Below, piece by piece: positions 28,022-36,306 of a DNA stretch of 64,000 bases. Each line of letters begins with the position of its first letter. Position 1 is the first letter of the stretch. A program made the position numbers and the translations under genes. The stretch spans positions 278,103 to 342,102 of the forward strand of contig NZ_FNHN01000005.1 in the NCBI RefSeq assembly GCF_900103525.1. The letters run 5' to 3'. Below the pieces are notes generated by a model. That model ran no database searches. It saw only the letters and a list, made by a program, of their open reading frames with translations, and was not told where the DNA came from. The stretch is from Bacillus sp. OK048. GTDB lineage: Bacteria > Bacillota > Bacilli > Bacillales > Cytobacillaceae.

Positions 28022-28312
28022 ATGACCAAAAGAGAGCGTAGAAAGTTTACTGAAGAATTCAAGCACCAAATGGTCCAGCTCTATTTGAACGGGAAACCTA
28101 GAAAAGAAATTATTCGTGAATATGACCTGACTCCATCGTCACTGGATAAGTGGTTGGGTCAAAATAAGACAAGCGGATCATTTAAGGAAAAGGACAATAA
28201 AACACCGGAGGAAACAGAATTGATTAAACTCCGGAAGGAAAATAAGCAGTTACTGATGGAGAACGATATTATAAAGCAAGCAGCGCTGATACTAGGACGC
28301 AGGAAAATGTGA
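28022..28312 (+). CDS. IS3-family transposase OrfA
   Basis: A 96-aa helix-turn-helix protein (MTKRERRKFTEEFKHQMVQL...) with a Leu-rich coiled coil near the C-terminus (ETELIKLRKENKQLLMENDI). This is the standard OrfA layout. It overlaps OrfB by 4 nt; OrfB is in the -1 frame, as expected for an IS3 programmed frameshift. TGAGGAG precedes the ATG. Confidence 0.9.
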   Translation: MTKRERRKFTEEFKHQMVQLYLNGKPRKEIIREYDLTPSSLDKWLGQNKTSGSFKEKDNKTPEETELIKLRKENKQLLMENDIIKQAALILGRRKM

Positions 28313-29142
28313 TACGTAATAACCAACACAAATACTCGATTTCAGCAATGTGCAAGGTCCTACAACTTCCGAGAAGCACCTATTATTATGAAGTGAAAGA
28401 AAGGGCAAAAGAGGATGACATTACATCCGATGTGATTGATATTTTTCAGGCAAGTCGTCAAAACTATGGAACCCGCAAAATAAAAGTAGAATTAAAGAAA
28501 CGTGGTTTAATCGTTTCTAGACGCCGAATTGGGCGAATTATGAAAGAGCAGGGCCGTGTCTCAGCTTACACTGTAGCTCAATTTAAACCACATTCGAAAT
28601 CATGTAATGAATCTGAACAGAAGAATGAATTAAACCGCAAGTTTGACCAGGAAGAAGAAATGTCAGCGATAGTGAGCGATTTAACGTACGTAAGAGTCAA
28701 TCAAAAATGGCATTATGTATGTATGTTTGTCGACCTCTTTAATCGGGAAATCGTGGGCTGCAGCACAGGTCCAAACAAAGATGCATTACTAGTTTATCGT
28801 GCATTAGCCTCCATCAAAGTGGATCACAATAAGGTACAGATTTTCCATACTGATCGAGGAAATGAGTTTAAAAATAAACTGATTGACGATGCCTTAAAGA
28901 CCTTTAATATTCAACGTTCTTTAAGCATGAAGGGCTGCCCGTATGACAATGCCGTAGCTGAAGCCACGTTCAAAATCATCAAAACAGAACTTGTTAAGGG
29001 ACGACATTTTGATAGTTTAGAAGATTTGACAAGAGAATTACATGACTATGTCCACTGGTTTAATTACTTACGAATTCATGGAACACTTGGTTATGTAAGT
29101 TCCATTGATTACAAAAATGCAGACCTTAAGGAATTTGTCTAG
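28309..29142 (+). CDS. IS3-family transposase OrfB (DDE integrase)
   Basis: A 277-aa integrase core with an HTH_21 region (FQASRQNYGTRKIKVELKKR). The DDE residues are D in VSDLTYV, D in FHTDRGNEF and E in DNAVAEATFKIIKTE. The frame is intact, so the element may be active if its ends are functional. OrfA-OrfB fusion by -1 slippage is normal for the group. Confidence 0.93.
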   Translation: MIRNNQHKYSISAMCKVLQLPRSTYYYEVKERAKEDDITSDVIDIFQASRQNYGTRKIKVELKKRGLIVSRRRIGRIMKEQGRVSAYTVAQFKPHSKSCNESEQKNELNRKFDQEEEMSAIVSDLTYVRVNQKWHYVCMFVDLFNREIVGCSTGPNKDALLVYRALASIKVDHNKVQIFHTDRGNEFKNKLIDDALKTFNIQRSLSMKGCPYDNAVAEATFKIIKTELVKGRHFDSLEDLTRELHDYVHWFNYLRIHGTLGYVSSIDYKNADLKEFV

Positions 29143-29402
29143 TTTAGTGTTGACATACCATGACAATCATTGTCATTGCTCATCAAGTAAACGTGTTAGA
29201 TGAAGTAGGATTATTCAAAGAGGAGAATTTGGTCAACTTGCAAGGGAAAAAAGTATGTTTGGTCAATAATACAAGACCAAATTGAAGCTTAGTAACAACA
29301 TTCAATATTTACCCATAGCTTCAACCAATCTAAAATATCCTTAGTTGATATTAATTCGATTAAAGAAACAAAGAATTAAGGGTGACAATATCCTTCTTGA
29401 AG

Positions 29403-29442
29403 AATAGTCCCAAGAATAAAATATTTATTCTATGGGACTATT
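29403..29442 (-). terminator. terminator of the first lactonase-DUF421 pair
   Basis: Arms with TAGTCCC and GGGACTA plus inner AGAATA/TATTCT form a long hairpin just past the DUF421 stop. Transcription comes from the minus strand. Confidence 0.75.
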
Positions 29443-29443
29443 T

Positions 29444-30148
29444 TTATTTATACAAAAAAACCTCCAAATGGTTATTACAATCAATGGTTGCAAGCAGCAC
29501 GTTTTTAATATTTGTATGATATAGATTTTCTAGCTTCTCAACAACCCAGTCCTCATTTATGTTCACTTGTTTTAATACGTTGGAATAGATGGTACCTTCC
29601 TTAATAATCGTCCTTGGAAGGTCAAATGGTTCAATTTCCATTTTATATGTTGCAGGTGTAATAGGGTTATATTTTGGATCCAAAAAAACGGATACTTTCC
29701 CATCAGCTTCCCACAATGCTAATGCAACTTTTTTAATATCCTCAACTTTTTCTTCCCGTAATTCTTCTAACAAAAGATCGATTGATATTCGTGCTTTATA
29801 TAATCCTTTATAGATAATCTCCCCGTCCCTAACAAGTGTGATGGGGGCAGGATTAATTAGGTTTCTTATTCGTGGAAATTTTAAAATAGTATAAACACTG
29901 CCAATATACAATATCACCAAAACCACTGTAGTCGTAAGAGAACCTTTTAGTCCAAGATGTTCATCTGATAATGGGTGAGCAATGATGTTCCCGATTATTA
30001 GAGCAATTGCAAAATCAATCAATCTTAGCTGAGCGATGGAACGCTGACCCATCACCTTGGCTACAAGAATTAAAAAGAAATAGGCTACGACTGCACGAAG
30101 AGTCCATTCTAATGTTGTTAGTGTTTCCTGACTATGAAAGAAATCCAT
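29444..30148 (-). CDS. DUF421 membrane protein (YetF-like), copy 1
   Basis: A 234-aa protein with three N-terminal membrane helices, containing VAKVMGQRSIAQLRLIDFAI, followed by a cytoplasmic domain with PITLVRDGEIIYKGL and LDPKYNPITPATY. A GTG at 30157 is also open, but ATG 30148 has the AAGGA site at better distance. It follows the lactonase gene in an operon. The function of DUF421 proteins is not settled. A close paralogue lies at 32409. Confidence 0.85.
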   Translation of the reverse strand: MDFFHSQETLTTLEWTLRAVVAYFFLILVAKVMGQRSIAQLRLIDFAIALIIGNIIAHPLSDEHLGLKGSLTTTVVLVILYIGSVYTILKFPRIRNLINPAPITLVRDGEIIYKGLYKARISIDLLLEELREEKVEDIKKVALALWEADGKVSVFLDPKYNPITPATYKMEIEPFDLPRTIIKEGTIYSNVLKQVNINEDWVVEKLENLYHTNIKNVLLATIDCNNHLEVFLYK

Positions 30149-30174
30149 CGTTAACACATCCTTAGAGGTAAGCC

Positions 30175-31233
30175 CTAATTTCTTAAAAACTTAACACAAA
30201 CAGGGTGTGGTACCTTAATATCAGATTGTAAAAGAGTCAATCTTCCTGTGCTTTTATCTCTTGCATATAAAACAATATTGCTTGATTCTTGATTAGAAGC
30301 AACAATGAATTTTTCAGAAGGGTCAATTTCAAAATCCCTTGGCCATTCCCCTTCGGTTGAGGTGTGCTCCACGAAGTTCAGTTCACCGGATTCTTGGTTT
30401 ATTTGAAAGAGGGCAATACTGTTATGCCCACGATTACCAGCATAAACAAAACGGCCATCTCCAGAAATATGAATGGCACTTCCTTGGTTATTTTCTTTAA
30501 AGTTTTCCGGCAAAGTAGATATATATTGTAGCTCAGTAAAATGCGCGTTTTCCGGATGATAGTTCAATACAATTACCTCAGAGCTAAACTCGGTCATAAT
30601 ATAAGCATATTTGCCATTAGGATGGAATTCGAGGTGCCTCGGACCGCTTCCAGCTTTCAATGGCAGTAGGTTTACTTTTTCAAGTCTACCATTGTCATTT
30701 ACTTTATAGGAAATTAGGGCATCAATACCCAGTTCAACCACCGCTAAGAATTTTTCATCTGGGGTTAACCCTGCATAATGAGTATGCGCCTTTTCCTGTC
30801 TTGGGTCAGGACCTGAACCCTCATGTTTCATAATCGAAACAGCAGGTTGTACGGATCCGTTTTCTTGTTCAAGCAAATAAGAATCTACCGTTCCTTTATG
30901 GTAATTAGCACTAAAAAGATAGTTATTATTAGTGTCTACACTTACATGGCATGGTGGTGATCCCTCTGAAAATTGACTGTTTAGTACTTTTAATTCACCG
31001 TTATCGGTAATAGAGAAAGCTGCTATTCCCCCTAATTCTCCTTCTTTTACAACTGAATATAGGCGGCGATTATTTGGGCTAATTGTTAGGTAGGTTGGGT
31101 TTTCTAACCTGGCAGCAACTTTAATGTCTACTATAGTTCTGTTATCCGTGTCTAGTGTGAAAGAATAGATTCCTTCGCTATCTCCTTTCGTGTAGGTTCC
31201 AATAAAACCTGTGAAACGTTTTTTTTCAGTCAT
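30175..31233 (-). CDS. lactonase family beta-propeller protein, copy 1
   Basis: A 352-aa seven-bladed propeller of the 6-phosphogluconolactonase (YkgB-like) family. Conserved pieces are GTYTKGDSEGIY, EGSGPDPRQEKAHTHYAGL, AGSGPRHLEFHPNGKYAY and EGEWPRDFEIDPS. ATG 31233 follows AAAGGAG; a GTG just upstream is less well spaced. It is co-transcribed with the DUF421 gene. The substrate is not determinable; it could act in the pentose phosphate pathway. Confidence 0.85.
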   Translation of the reverse strand: MTEKKRFTGFIGTYTKGDSEGIYSFTLDTDNRTIVDIKVAARLENPTYLTISPNNRRLYSVVKEGELGGIAAFSITDNGELKVLNSQFSEGSPPCHVSVDTNNNYLFSANYHKGTVDSYLLEQENGSVQPAVSIMKHEGSGPDPRQEKAHTHYAGLTPDEKFLAVVELGIDALISYKVNDNGRLEKVNLLPLKAGSGPRHLEFHPNGKYAYIMTEFSSEVIVLNYHPENAHFTELQYISTLPENFKENNQGSAIHISGDGRFVYAGNRGHNSIALFQINQESGELNFVEHTSTEGEWPRDFEIDPSEKFIVASNQESSNIVLYARDKSTGRLTLLQSDIKVPHPVCVKFLRN

Positions 31234-31356
31234 CACTTAAACTCCTTTAATTAAATATAATTTATTTATAATATCAAACTAGCCATCGAATTATTTACAT
31301 CTATCTGGTCTGTAATAAATGTTCTTTGTGAGTGTATGTCTTATGATTACATTAAA

Positions 31357-31402
31357 TGCGGAAAATAAACAAGTAAAAAGTATAACTTGTTTATTTTCCG
31401 CA
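31357..31402. repeat. perfect 18-bp inverted repeat
   Basis: Arms 31357-31374 and 31385-31402 are perfectly complementary around a 10-nt loop. There is no T-run on the plus side. It sits in the 640-nt gap between the lactonase gene and the riboswitch. It may be a bidirectional structural element or a relic of a small mobile repeat. Confidence 0.7.
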
Positions 31403-31712
31403 AATAGTCATATTAACTATTTCAGTGGAGTATATGTATCTACTACCTTCTTCCCAATTTATAAACAACAAACAGTTCCTTATTGCACTATTAATATTTC
31501 TTTATAATGAACTAACCTATTGATTTTTATATTTGTAAATAAATACATCGTTAACTTCTTCTAAGGATGATAATAACCATTACTTCAATAATTTTACATA
31601 ATACCGGTCCTTTCTACCTGCAATTGAATTAAATTTGTTATCTTATATTTATATTTGTAACAGTTCTATGGAAAAAATGTAAAAAGGTGTCGTAATTTTT
31701 GGAATTTTTTTT

Positions 31713-31728
31713 GTTCTATATAAAGAAT
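31713..31728. promoter_or_regulatory. possible SinR-like site upstream of the riboswitch
   Basis: GTTCT-N6-AGAAT keeps the 6-nt spacing of the eps boxes, with one mismatch in the second arm. It lies about 50 nt before the aptamer, where the promoter for the SinI-like gene is expected. Weak evidence; the region is AT-rich. Confidence 0.3.
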
Positions 31729-31764
31729 TAATGTGGTACTATTTTCTTATAAACTTTATAGCTT

Positions 31765-31850
31765 TAATAAGATAAAGGCAAACCTCTCGAAAGATAGGGA
31801 CGCAAAGCTACAGGTCTAAAGTACTGAACAATGATGGCTGAGCTGCTAAA
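31765..31850 (+). promoter_or_regulatory. cyclic-di-GMP-I (GEMM-I) riboswitch
   Basis: The aptamer core is easily read: GGCAAACC (31777-31784), a stem capped by the GAAA tetraloop, GGGACGCAAAGC, GGTCTAA as tetraloop receptor region, and ATGGCTGAGCTGC closing the fold. These are the conserved blocks of GEMM-I. The aptamer lies about 30 nt upstream of a SinI-like start codon. The linker has no T-run, so control is probably on translation: TAGG (31861-31864, overlapping the AGGGGG site) can pair with CCTA (31871-31874). Whether ligand turns it on or off cannot be told. Confidence 0.9.
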
Positions 31851-31879
31851 TACTATATTTTAGGGGGACACCTAGTACT

Positions 31880-32008
31880 ATGTTAACCGCACTAGTAGAT
31901 GAAAAAGAACTAGATAAGGAATGGATTGGCCTCATTTTAGAAGCTCGAAATTTTGGAATTACGGTTGATGAAATTAAGGACTTCCTAAAAGAAACTACTC
32001 ATACTTAA
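31880..32008 (+). CDS. SinI-like antirepressor under c-di-GMP riboswitch control
   Basis: A 42-aa protein whose core, ELDKEWIGLILEARNFGITV then DEIKDFLKE, aligns with the SinR-binding part of SinI (B. subtilis: ELDQEWVELMVEAKEANIS). SinI-type proteins bind SinR and release its targets. There is no DNA-binding domain. The ATG is 12 nt after AGGGGG, a long spacing that may be relevant to riboswitch control. A terminator about 100 nt downstream makes this a one-gene unit. The likely partner is the SinR-like protein encoded at 17596. Confidence 0.87.
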   Translation: MLTALVDEKELDKEWIGLILEARNFGITVDEIKDFLKETTHT

Positions 32009-32104
32009 AAATGTCCTCCTTGGATTTTTATCTGCATAGCAAATCAGCCATAATCGCTTACATTAGGGGTTCAATGGAAAAAAGAACTTGCTTTAACAAA
32101 AAAT

Positions 32105-32127
32105 GTCCATTAAAATGGGCCTTTTTT
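32105..32127 (+). terminator. terminator of the SinI-like gene
   Basis: GTCCAT/ATGGGC stem with TAAA loop (32105-32120) is followed by six T. It ends the riboswitch-sinI transcript. Confidence 0.75.
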
Positions 32128-32364
32128 CGTGTTAAGGGGATTAAACAATATATGGATTTTATTGATTACCAATTTTTTAGCTATGATAGTGTTAAGCACA
32201 GTATGATAGAAATCCGTCATTGGATATTCCCTTCAAAATTTGATCTCTCATGTGAACTAGGAGAGATACAAAAGGGAAGCTCCATTATTAAAATGTACAT
32301 ATCGTTATATAAGAATAGGATATCAGGACTAGTAAAGGTAATTTTTTAAAATGATTCAAATAAA

Positions 32365-32410
32365 AAAATAGAGCACGTAAGGGAATAGTACCCTTACGGT
32401 GCTCTATTTT
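32365..32410 (-). terminator. terminator of the second lactonase-DUF421 pair
   Basis: A long hairpin of about 19 bp (GTAAGGG/CCCTTAC plus ATAGAGCAC/GTGCTCTAT, one bulge) is followed on the minus strand by a T-run. It reaches the DUF421 stop codon. Confidence 0.8.
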
Positions 32411-33113
32411 ATTTATAAAGGAAAACCCTTAAATTGTCTTTTTGATCAATGGTTGCAAGCAGCACATGTTTTATATTTGTATGATATAGATTTTCCAGCT
32501 TGTCAACAACCCAGACCTCATCTTTGTTCATTTGTTTTAGTAAATCAGAATTAATGGTACCTTCCTTAATAATCGTTTTTGGAAGGTCAAAGGGTTCAGT
32601 AACCAAGTTATAGGTAGATGGGGTGATTGCTTCATATTTTGGATCCAAGAATACCGAAACTTTTCCATCTGTCTCCCACAATGCCAGTGCTACCTTTTTA
32701 ACATCTGCTGCCTTTTTTTTCCTTAATTCTTCTAATAAAATATCGATTGATATTCTTGCTTTTTTTAATCCATTAAAGATAATCTCTCCGTCCTTAACAA
32801 GGGTAACAGGTTCGGGATTTATTAGTTTTCTAATTCGCGGCCATTTTAAAATAGAATATATACTGCCAATATACAATATCACTAAAACCGATGTAGTCGT
32901 AATAGAACCTTTTAGTCCAAGACGTTCATCTGACAAGGGGTGGGCAATGATGTTCCCAATAACAAGAGTAATTGCGAAATCAATTAATCTTAGCTGAGCA
33001 ATGGAACGCTGTCCCATTGCTTTGGCCACAATAATCAAAAAGAAATAGGCAACGACAGCACGTAGAATCCACTCCATTGTCGTTAAGGATTCCTGACTTT
33101 GAAAGAAACTCAT
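32409..33113 (-). CDS. DUF421 membrane protein (YetF-like), copy 2
   Basis: A 234-aa paralogue of the protein at 29444, near-identical through VAKAMGQRSIAQLRLIDFAI and LSDERLGLKGSITTTSVLVI. The same alternative GTG/ATG start pair exists; ATG 33113 is preferred. The block of lactonase plus DUF421 has the same overall length in both copies, showing duplication of the pair rather than of single genes. Function unknown. Confidence 0.85.
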   Translation of the reverse strand: MSFFQSQESLTTMEWILRAVVAYFFLIIVAKAMGQRSIAQLRLIDFAITLVIGNIIAHPLSDERLGLKGSITTTSVLVILYIGSIYSILKWPRIRKLINPEPVTLVKDGEIIFNGLKKARISIDILLEELRKKKAADVKKVALALWETDGKVSVFLDPKYEAITPSTYNLVTEPFDLPKTIIKEGTINSDLLKQMNKDEVWVVDKLENLYHTNIKHVLLATIDQKDNLRVFLYK

Positions 33114-33142
33114 CGAAGACACGTCCTTTTATTCAGTTAAGA

Positions 33143-34201
33143 CTAATTTCCTAAAAACTTAACACAAACAGGGTGCGGTACATGAATATCAGATTGTAGA
33201 AGAGATAGTTTTCCAGTATTTTCATCTCTAGCGAATAACACCAAGTTGCTGGATTCTTGATTTGAAGCAACAACATATTTACCACTAGGATCAATGGCAA
33301 AATCCCTAGGCCAATCCCCTTCTGTAGAAGTATGCTCTACGAAACTAAGCTCCCCTGTTTCCTCATTGACACCAAAGACAGCAATACTATTATGTCCACG
33401 ATTTCCTGCGTATACAAACCGTCCATCGGCAGAGATATGAATCGCACTTCCTTGGCTATTTTCTTTAAAATCTGCTGGAAGGGTAGAAATGGATTGGATT
33501 TCTGTAAAAAGACCCTCTTCTTGATCATAGTTTAAAACAACTACCTCAGAGCTAAATTCAGTCATGAGATAAGCAATTTTTCCATTAGGATGAAAAGTCA
33601 GGTGGCGCGGACCGCTCCCAGCTCTTAATGGAAGGGAATTTGCTCTTGTCAATGCACCATTTTCAAACACCTTATACGTAATCAAGGCATCAATACCTAA
33701 ATCAACCACTGCTAGATATTTTTCATCAGGAGTTAATCCTGCATAGTGGGTATGGGGCTTTTCCTGTCTTGGATCAGGTCCAGAACCTTCATGTTTAACA
33801 ATAGATGCAGCTGGCTGGACTGAGCCATCTTCATGATTAAGTAAATAAGATTCAACGGTTCCTTTATGGTAATTAGCGCTGAAAACATAACGCTTCTGAC
33901 GATCAATACTTACATGACAGGGAGAGGCACCATCTGAAAATTGACGATTAATAGGCACAAGATCCCCGTTTTCACGAATGGAGTAAGAAACAAGTCCACC
34001 AGATTGACCATCCTTAGCAACAGAATATAAATTCTTTTTATCATGGGACAAGGTTAGATAGGTCGGATTTTCAAGGGAGGCAACGGCTTTAATATCTGTA
34101 ATATTCCCTTTAGTATGGTTTAAGATAAAGCTGTAAATTCCTTTACTATCACCTTTTGTATAGGTACCGATAAACCCTTGCTGTGAATTAGTTGTTGTCA
34201 T
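33143..34201 (-). CDS. lactonase family beta-propeller protein, copy 2
   Basis: A 352-aa propeller protein, clearly paralogous to the gene at 30175 (shared EGSGPDPRQEK, HTHYAGLTPDEK, AGSGPRHL and NQGSAIHISADGRFVYAGNR or near-identical forms). The ATG has AAGGAG upstream. It forms an operon with the second DUF421 gene. Both copies are intact, so both may be used. Confidence 0.85.
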   Translation of the reverse strand: MTTTNSQQGFIGTYTKGDSKGIYSFILNHTKGNITDIKAVASLENPTYLTLSHDKKNLYSVAKDGQSGGLVSYSIRENGDLVPINRQFSDGASPCHVSIDRQKRYVFSANYHKGTVESYLLNHEDGSVQPAASIVKHEGSGPDPRQEKPHTHYAGLTPDEKYLAVVDLGIDALITYKVFENGALTRANSLPLRAGSGPRHLTFHPNGKIAYLMTEFSSEVVVLNYDQEEGLFTEIQSISTLPADFKENSQGSAIHISADGRFVYAGNRGHNSIAVFGVNEETGELSFVEHTSTEGDWPRDFAIDPSGKYVVASNQESSNLVLFARDENTGKLSLLQSDIHVPHPVCVKFLGN

Positions 34202-34335
34202 TATAAAAACTCCTTACATTTTGATATTCTATTATTTTAACCTTATAAAGGTCCTTCAGTCTAATAACTGGAATTTTTGTGTGACCCGCTTTATAGTTAG
34301 TAACATAAAAAGTAAATAAATAAGGAGATTAATCT

Positions 34336-35043
34336 ATGGCACAAAAGAAAAAAAACACTAAAAAAGGAACGAAACCACCAACCTCATCATCAAAATTTGT
34401 TTTTTGGATTATCGGATTGATTGCAATTAGTATTATTGGATTTATTTTTCTCGCAAATAATGATAAATCTGCGGATAATGCGAAAAACGAGATTGATTAT
34501 GCCAATCAGCCTTTTTTAGGTGAAGAATCTGCACCAGTTTCTATTGTAGAATTTGGCGATTATAAATGCCCTAATTGCAAAAAATTTACCGACAATGTGG
34601 TCCCGCTGATTGTAAAAGAATTTGTTGATACTGGTAAAGCTAAATTTTATTATTTTCATTATCCATTTATTAATGTTGACTCCGATCGTACCGCGAAATT
34701 CTCAGAAGCGGTTTTTCATGAGTTAGGGAATGATAAATTTTGGGAGTTTCATGATCTAATTTATAAAAAACAGCCTGAAGATACACGCTACGAAAAAGTG
34801 GATGTATTTACCGAGAAATTTTTAACAGAAACTCTTACTGAAATTGCCAATGAAGATGAAGTTAAAAAAGTAGTAACTTATTTCGATACAAAGGCACCAG
34901 AGGATGCTTGGAAGAGTGACGAGGCGCTGGGAAGAAAATTGGGCGTACAGGGAACTCCAACCATTTTCGTAAATGGAAAACGATTTGATGGACAAACAAT
35001 GGAAGACTTAAATAAATTGGTAGAGGAAGCGGCCAATGAATAA
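34336..35043 (+). CDS. bdbD: DsbA-like thiol-disulfide oxidoreductase, BdbD
   Basis: A 235-aa membrane-anchored thioredoxin-fold protein. After a basic start and one helix (about residues 23-43), the active site CPNC is at residues 78-81 and the cis-Pro loop is GVQGTPTIFVNG. It forms disulfides in exported proteins and is reoxidised by the partner encoded next (8-nt overlap). AAGGAG precedes the ATG. Confidence 0.9.
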   Translation: MAQKKKNTKKGTKPPTSSSKFVFWIIGLIAISIIGFIFLANNDKSADNAKNEIDYANQPFLGEESAPVSIVEFGDYKCPNCKKFTDNVVPLIVKEFVDTGKAKFYYFHYPFINVDSDRTAKFSEAVFHELGNDKFWEFHDLIYKKQPEDTRYEKVDVFTEKFLTETLTEIANEDEVKKVVTYFDTKAPEDAWKSDEALGRKLGVQGTPTIFVNGKRFDGQTMEDLNKLVEEAANE

Positions 35044-35446
35044 GCCTTTACTGCTTGCATGGGTGGCAGCCCTTATGGCTACCATAGGTAGTTTGTACTT
35101 TAGTGAAGTTCTCCATTACATTCCATGTACACTATGTTGGTATCAGCGTATCTTTATGTATCCGTTAGCGGTCATTCTGGGTATTGCCTTTTACCGAAAC
35201 GATAATGGAATTGTAAAATACACTTTACCGCTGTCAATCATTGGGATGCTTATTTCAGGCTACCATACGGCACTTCAAAAGATTCCGTATTTGCAGCAGT
35301 TTGAAATGTGTAAAAGCGGGATACCTTGCTCTAAGGATTATATTAATTGGCTTGGTTTTATTACCATTCCAATCTTGGCGTTTACCGCCTTTACGATTAT
35401 TACCATCTGCTTAGTAATCATTACTCGCAAAAAAGAGACTAATTAA
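35036..35446 (+). CDS. bdbC: DsbB-like quinone oxidoreductase, BdbC
   Basis: A 136-aa protein with four membrane helices, the CTLC motif near residue 31 (IPCTLCWYQRIFMYPLA), and the second Cys pair in FEMCKSGIPCSKDY. It passes electrons from BdbD to quinones. The gene overlaps bdbD by 8 nt, and its last codons lie in a terminator hairpin. Confidence 0.92.
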   Translation: MNKPLLLAWVAALMATIGSLYFSEVLHYIPCTLCWYQRIFMYPLAVILGIAFYRNDNGIVKYTLPLSIIGMLISGYHTALQKIPYLQQFEMCKSGIPCSKDYINWLGFITIPILAFTAFTIITICLVIITRKKETN

Positions 35447-35459
35447 TAGTCTCTTTTTT
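35429..35459 (+). terminator. bdbDC terminator overlapping the bdbC stop
   Basis: A 13-bp perfect stem (35429-35441 with 35447-35459) around ATTAA, ending in six T. The 5' arm encodes the last residues of BdbC. Confidence 0.85.
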
Positions 35460-35472
35460 GTGCTGATTAAAA

Positions 35473-35497
35473 AAGTCCAACTTATGAAGTTGGACTT
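35473..35497 (-). terminator. terminator of the dps gene
   Basis: AAGTCCAACTT and AAGTTGGACTT pair perfectly around a 3-nt loop. On the minus strand the stem is followed by six T, serving the convergent dps gene. Confidence 0.8.
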
Positions 35498-35507
35498 ACG
35501 TTGCAGG

Positions 35508-35954
35508 TTAGATTGATTTCCCAAGGAAAGCAGTAAGCATCCAGACATGTTTTTCTAATCCAGAATGAATGGCAAGTAACATATCGCCAGTTGTTTCATC
35601 ACCAATTTCTCCAGCATGGCTCATACCTTCTTTTAACTCACCAATGATAATAGCGAAATCATTGATAATGGTTTGAACCATTTCTTCAGCTCTTTCATTA
35701 CCATTTGCTTCTTGAATCGATGCCATTTCAAGACATTCTCTCATGGTAGCAACTGGTTTTCCACCTACTGCTAATAATCTTTCTGCTAACTCATCTACAT
35801 GAAGGCCTGCTTCATTATAGAATTCCTCAAATTTGGCGTGTAAAGTAAAAAATTGTCCGCCCTTCACATACCAGTGATAGTTATGTAACTTGATATACAA
35901 TACAGACCAGTTTGCAATTTGTTTGTTAAGTACGCTGACTAACTGATTTTCCAT
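35508..35954 (-). CDS. dps: Dps-family ferritin-like DNA-protection protein
   Basis: A 148-aa ferritin-like protein. The ferroxidase ligands appear in NYHWYVKG, then FEEFYNE and [16 protein letters not shown]. It stores iron and protects DNA from peroxide. The longer upstream reading frame is not used: ATG 35954 has GGAGGG just before it and gives the family N-terminus [20 protein letters not shown] -10 box and a 14-bp palindrome lie upstream. Confidence 0.9.
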   Translation of the reverse strand: MENQLVSVLNKQIANWSVLYIKLHNYHWYVKGGQFFTLHAKFEEFYNEAGLHVDELAERLLAVGGKPVATMRECLEMASIQEANGNERAEEMVQTIINDFAIIIGELKEGMSHAGEIGDETTGDMLLAIHSGLEKHVWMLTAFLGKSI

Positions 35955-36005
35955 GTATGAACCCTCCATCATTTTGTCTTCTATTATATTATTACCAAAG
36001 ATTAA

Positions 36006-36019
36006 GTAAGAATTCTTAC
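36006..36019. promoter_or_regulatory. 14-bp palindrome upstream of dps
   Basis: GTAAGAATTCTTAC is perfectly palindromic and lies around the -35 zone of the minus-strand dps promoter (its TATAAT is about 20 bp further downstream). It could be an operator. It does not match the PerR box closely. Confidence 0.4.
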
Positions 36020-36306
36020 CGAATTTGAATGACTTTTTGTCAATTTCGTGAAGATTATCAAGGTTACAAAAGGATTTCATGAAATAAGCATGAAATAGAC
36101 TGTAATATCTCCACCTTAAATACCCATTAGTGGAAATAAACTGGAAGTATAAAGATATTGGGTTATTGTTCCAATTGGTAGATAGATGCTTTCATAGTAG
36201 GAAAGAATTGAACCTTTTTCACAATGGGATTTTTTGGCTAATGAATAAGAATGTTACAACTGATAGCCTTAGTAGTAGAGAAACGAACTACGAGGAGGAA
36301 CATAAC

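Larger units (their letters stand above)
27937..29160 (+). mobile_element. IS3-family (IS150 group) insertion sequence
   Basis: Two overlapping transposase frames define the element. The right end probably falls at 29160 (...TGACATACCA). The left end is tentatively at 27937 (TGATACACTAG), which partly resembles the reverse complement of the right end (TGGTATGTCAACACTA). The ends match poorly and no clear target duplication is seen, so the boundaries are provisional. Confidence 0.65.

Noticed and set aside
31321..31327. Single GTTCTTT half-site near the lactonase promoter
   Set aside because: No second arm at the 6-nt spacing; a heptamer can occur by chance in AT-rich DNA.
31319..31507. 62-aa open frame
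   Set aside because: It is made mostly of the perfect 18-bp hairpin and lacks a ribosome site.
32011..32349. 112-aa open frame after the SinI-like gene
   Set aside because: It runs through the SinI-like gene's terminator hairpin, has no ribosome site and matches nothing known. A shorter start at 32152 is open but equally unsupported.
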